DNA of 64,000 bases from Rachycentron canadum (Eukaryota > Chordata > Actinopteri > Carangiformes > Rachycentridae): assembly GCA_038496675.1 (NCBI GenBank), contig CM076652.1, forward strand, positions 12,999,970 to 13,063,969. The letters are read 5' to 3'. A program made the translations under genes and the position numbers. This document shows positions 61,924 to 64,000 of the stretch, piece by piece (position 1 is the first letter of the stretch; each line of letters opens with the position of its first letter). The notes beneath the pieces are model-generated. The model was not told the DNA's origin. It saw only the letters and a program-made list of their open reading frames with translations, and did no database searches.

Positions 61924-62160
61924 ATGTGAGGACACCGAAGAGAGTAAACCTTAAGGTTATAGCCCCTAGGGTAAACCAAAGCTTTTTTCAATATATTCTT
62001 TCCTAACAAGCCCATCAACTAATCCCTTTGAAAGAGAACAACCCTTTTATACTTTTAGTTTTATATTTTTTTTTTTAAATATTATTTGTTACCTTGTTTG
62101 CATCACCTGATTTCTTCGCTTCTACAGAATCTTTCAGAATAAAAAAGGAGGATAAAGTAT
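61924..62160 (+). CDS. shank3: candidate alternative terminal exon without SAM
   Basis: A good acceptor (gtttatatttctgcag) is followed, in the host phase (ag+a gives R), by R-C-E-D-T-E-E-S-K-P and TAA at 61952-61954. An AATAAA signal lies at 62138-62143. Use of it would end Shank3 after exon 21 without the SAM domain. The short frame gives little coding evidence. Confidence 0.3.
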
Positions 62161-62341
62161 TTGGCTGTAGTTCCAAGATGGCTGGTTTTAGGGATTTACA
62201 GTAGGATGTATGGTAGTACAATTGATGGCTATGATCACAGATCTAAACTGCTCCTTGTTTCCATAGTTACAGCTGTACTACTTGGCCTCCTGTTAAGTGA
62301 TGTGTGTTGTTAAGTACATGCACTAGACCATAGTAGTCAAT

Positions 62342-62345
<4 letters not shown>

Positions 62346-62433
<88 letters not shown>
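62346..62433. repeat. (GT)n microsatellite
   Basis: About 44 GT units. Confidence 0.97.
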
Positions 62434-62435
<2 letters not shown>

Positions 62436-63941
62436 AGTAGATTATCTGTTGGTGCAAACAAGGTAACAGGGCTTGGAGGCATGCACTTCCTAAAAGTCTT
62501 TCCCCATCTCACACACACTCACCATTGAGTTCTAACCTATGACCCTGCAAGTAGTTACCCTTCCAGCTTTTCTTTCACCTTTTACCAGAGTCCTTGTTCA
62601 AATAACACATGATACATCCTTATTATCCACAGCTTTGTAGCCATCACTGATATAAAGACTTGAAACTGTAGTTTCCTTCTTATTGCCATTCCCTTCTCAC
62701 AGTAATATCAGTGATAACCTCAAAGATTTGAGGATGTATTTCCAGAGGTATTTGAACATGACTGAACTATAATGGTGTGTCGTGTAAAAACCACACATGT
62801 TCTTGGCATTAACAACCATGTTAATGATGAGACGACCAGACAAAGTCCTGGCCTTGTCAGAAGTCCCAAGGTACCATGTGGAGTAACTGCCAAATGATGG
62901 GAGTCTTCTCTTTTGATCTGATTTTTGTCAGGTGTACTATAACATGCCTAAGTCTGGTTGTGTTTCTGTGGCTTGGCAAATTGGTATTTAAAATCTGATG
63001 TTTGATAAATTAATTCTGTTTTCTTTGGTTGTCCATTATAGTTTTACTCAGCCATAAAACTGACACACATTGATGTTGATTTTAATGCGTTGTTAAAGAA
63101 AGTAGTGATTCATCTATCCCATCTTAGAATTTAGCGCAGGTGTTTCAAGAGTTTGTAGATTTTTATTGCTTTGTCCTCATTTTTGAATAAAGAGGGTGGA
63201 AAATTGCGCTATACTTCACTGCTGATTAAGAGAATGAAAGATATGAAGAGACAATCTGAGGTTGAGAAGACTTTACAATAGACTTTTTCACAGTTGCCCC
63301 ATATCGACATCTGCAGGTGGAGCAACTAACTTCACACAGCTTCAAACTGCTTCATGTTTTTTGTTACCATCCAGCTGCTAGAAAATCAGTTAAAGAATAA
63401 AAAGTCTCTCTAGAATTGAGCACCACAAGCCTAATCGTTAATGGCCTTTCATGCTACCTTAGGCACTAATCAATATTATGTCACCATAACTGTCCTTGTG
63501 GTGCACAACATGGACTGTTTTTTTCTACTGGACATCTTGGAGGCAAGATTTACCAACAGTGCCTCATGTATTTAGACTAGCAGTTCTTAGTAAATGCCTT
63601 ATAAGCATGTTTTAGTCTCATCCTTTTACCAGGAATGTACAAATATGAATAATAGTAACTTGTTATCACAATAGTTTTGCTAGAAAAGCTTAAGGCAATG
63701 TATTGTTTGGGTGACCACAAGTTACCTGTGCCAAATTCAGCCATTAATCATTGATTTGTACCACAACAACATCATGATCCCTGGATGGAAAAGCCAACCA
63801 TGATATAAAATGAAACATATCATGTAACGCATTGTTTTGATTGGGCTTGCCCTTTCCAGGCATAATGCAATCAAATTCATCCCCACCACCCTCAGACAGT
63901 TGATTTCCCTTGGCTGTGCCAAAGATGATCATGCACACCAT

Positions 63942-63944
<3 letters not shown>

Positions 63945-64000
<56 letters not shown>
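63945..64000. repeat. (CT)n microsatellite, cut by window end
   Basis: Uninterrupted CT run reaching the last base. Confidence 0.97.

Larger units (their letters stand above)
61213..64000 (+). other. intron 21, 5' part
   Basis: Contains a candidate alternative terminal exon (61924-62160), a GT repeat (62346-62433) and a CT repeat running off the window end. No SAM-coding sequence is visible, so the last exon is downstream. 62.5-63.9 kb shows nothing recognisable. Confidence 0.85.

Overview
The window is an internal, + strand slice of a vertebrate SHANK-family postsynaptic scaffold gene, and I see no second protein-coding gene. The spliced protein matches SHANK3 best. Supporting features are the end of the ankyrin domain, the SH3 and PDZ domains, an ASxRRRxG microexon, and a long proline/serine-rich region with a PPPDEF Homer site and a KPPVPPKPR cortactin-type site. 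Long introns with GT/CA microsatellites, Tc1-like remnants, an L2-like LINE and teleost interspersed repeats point to a ray-finned fish. Teleosts carry shank3a and shank3b, and I cannot tell which this is.

Sixteen constitutive coding exons join in a continuous frame: 77-154, 562-628, 1475-1704, 1898-2067, 10837-11018, 28557-28670, 45952-46027, 48573-48655, 49727-49851, 50027-50162, 56676-56756, 56935-56958, 57372-57499, 57700-57805, 58483-59009 and 59105-61212. They give 4235 nt, or 1411 codons plus two bases. Exons before 77 (N-terminal domain and first ankyrin repeats) and the last exon (SAM domain) lie outside the window. Exon numbers used here (7 to 21) follow the mammalian gene from memory and are tentative.

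Region by region: 1-2.1 kb holds the ankyrin end and the linker to SH3. 2.1-10.8 kb is intron 10, with a LINE remnant, interspersed repeats and, at its 3' end, a CpG-rich candidate internal promoter. 10.8-28.7 kb holds the two SH3 exons separated by a 17.5 kb intron that contains the most unusual structure in the window: six short candidate exons between 11.49 and 14.74 kb. All six are in phase with the host gene, most are acidic, and all have a TGC just upstream of the acceptor. 28.7-46 kb is intron 12, with a candidate microexon (DKKSS) and a candidate alternative first exon near 37.4-38.0 kb. 46-50.2 kb holds the PDZ exons and a perfect 26-bp hairpin. 50.2-56.7 kb is a transposon-rich intron ending in a third candidate alternative first exon that reads directly into exon 17. 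56.7-61.2 kb is the compact 3' coding part. 61.2-64 kb is the start of the last intron, with a possible alternative terminal exon.

Together the sequence suggests a gene whose full-length product links receptors, Homer and actin regulators. Modular variation appears at three kinds of site: insertion into the SH3 domain, internal starts that drop the ankyrin, SH3 or PDZ modules, and alternative ends that drop SAM. Coding exons are read directly from the sequence. The microexons, internal starts and alternative end are predictions from splice sites and reading phase and have not been tested with RNA.
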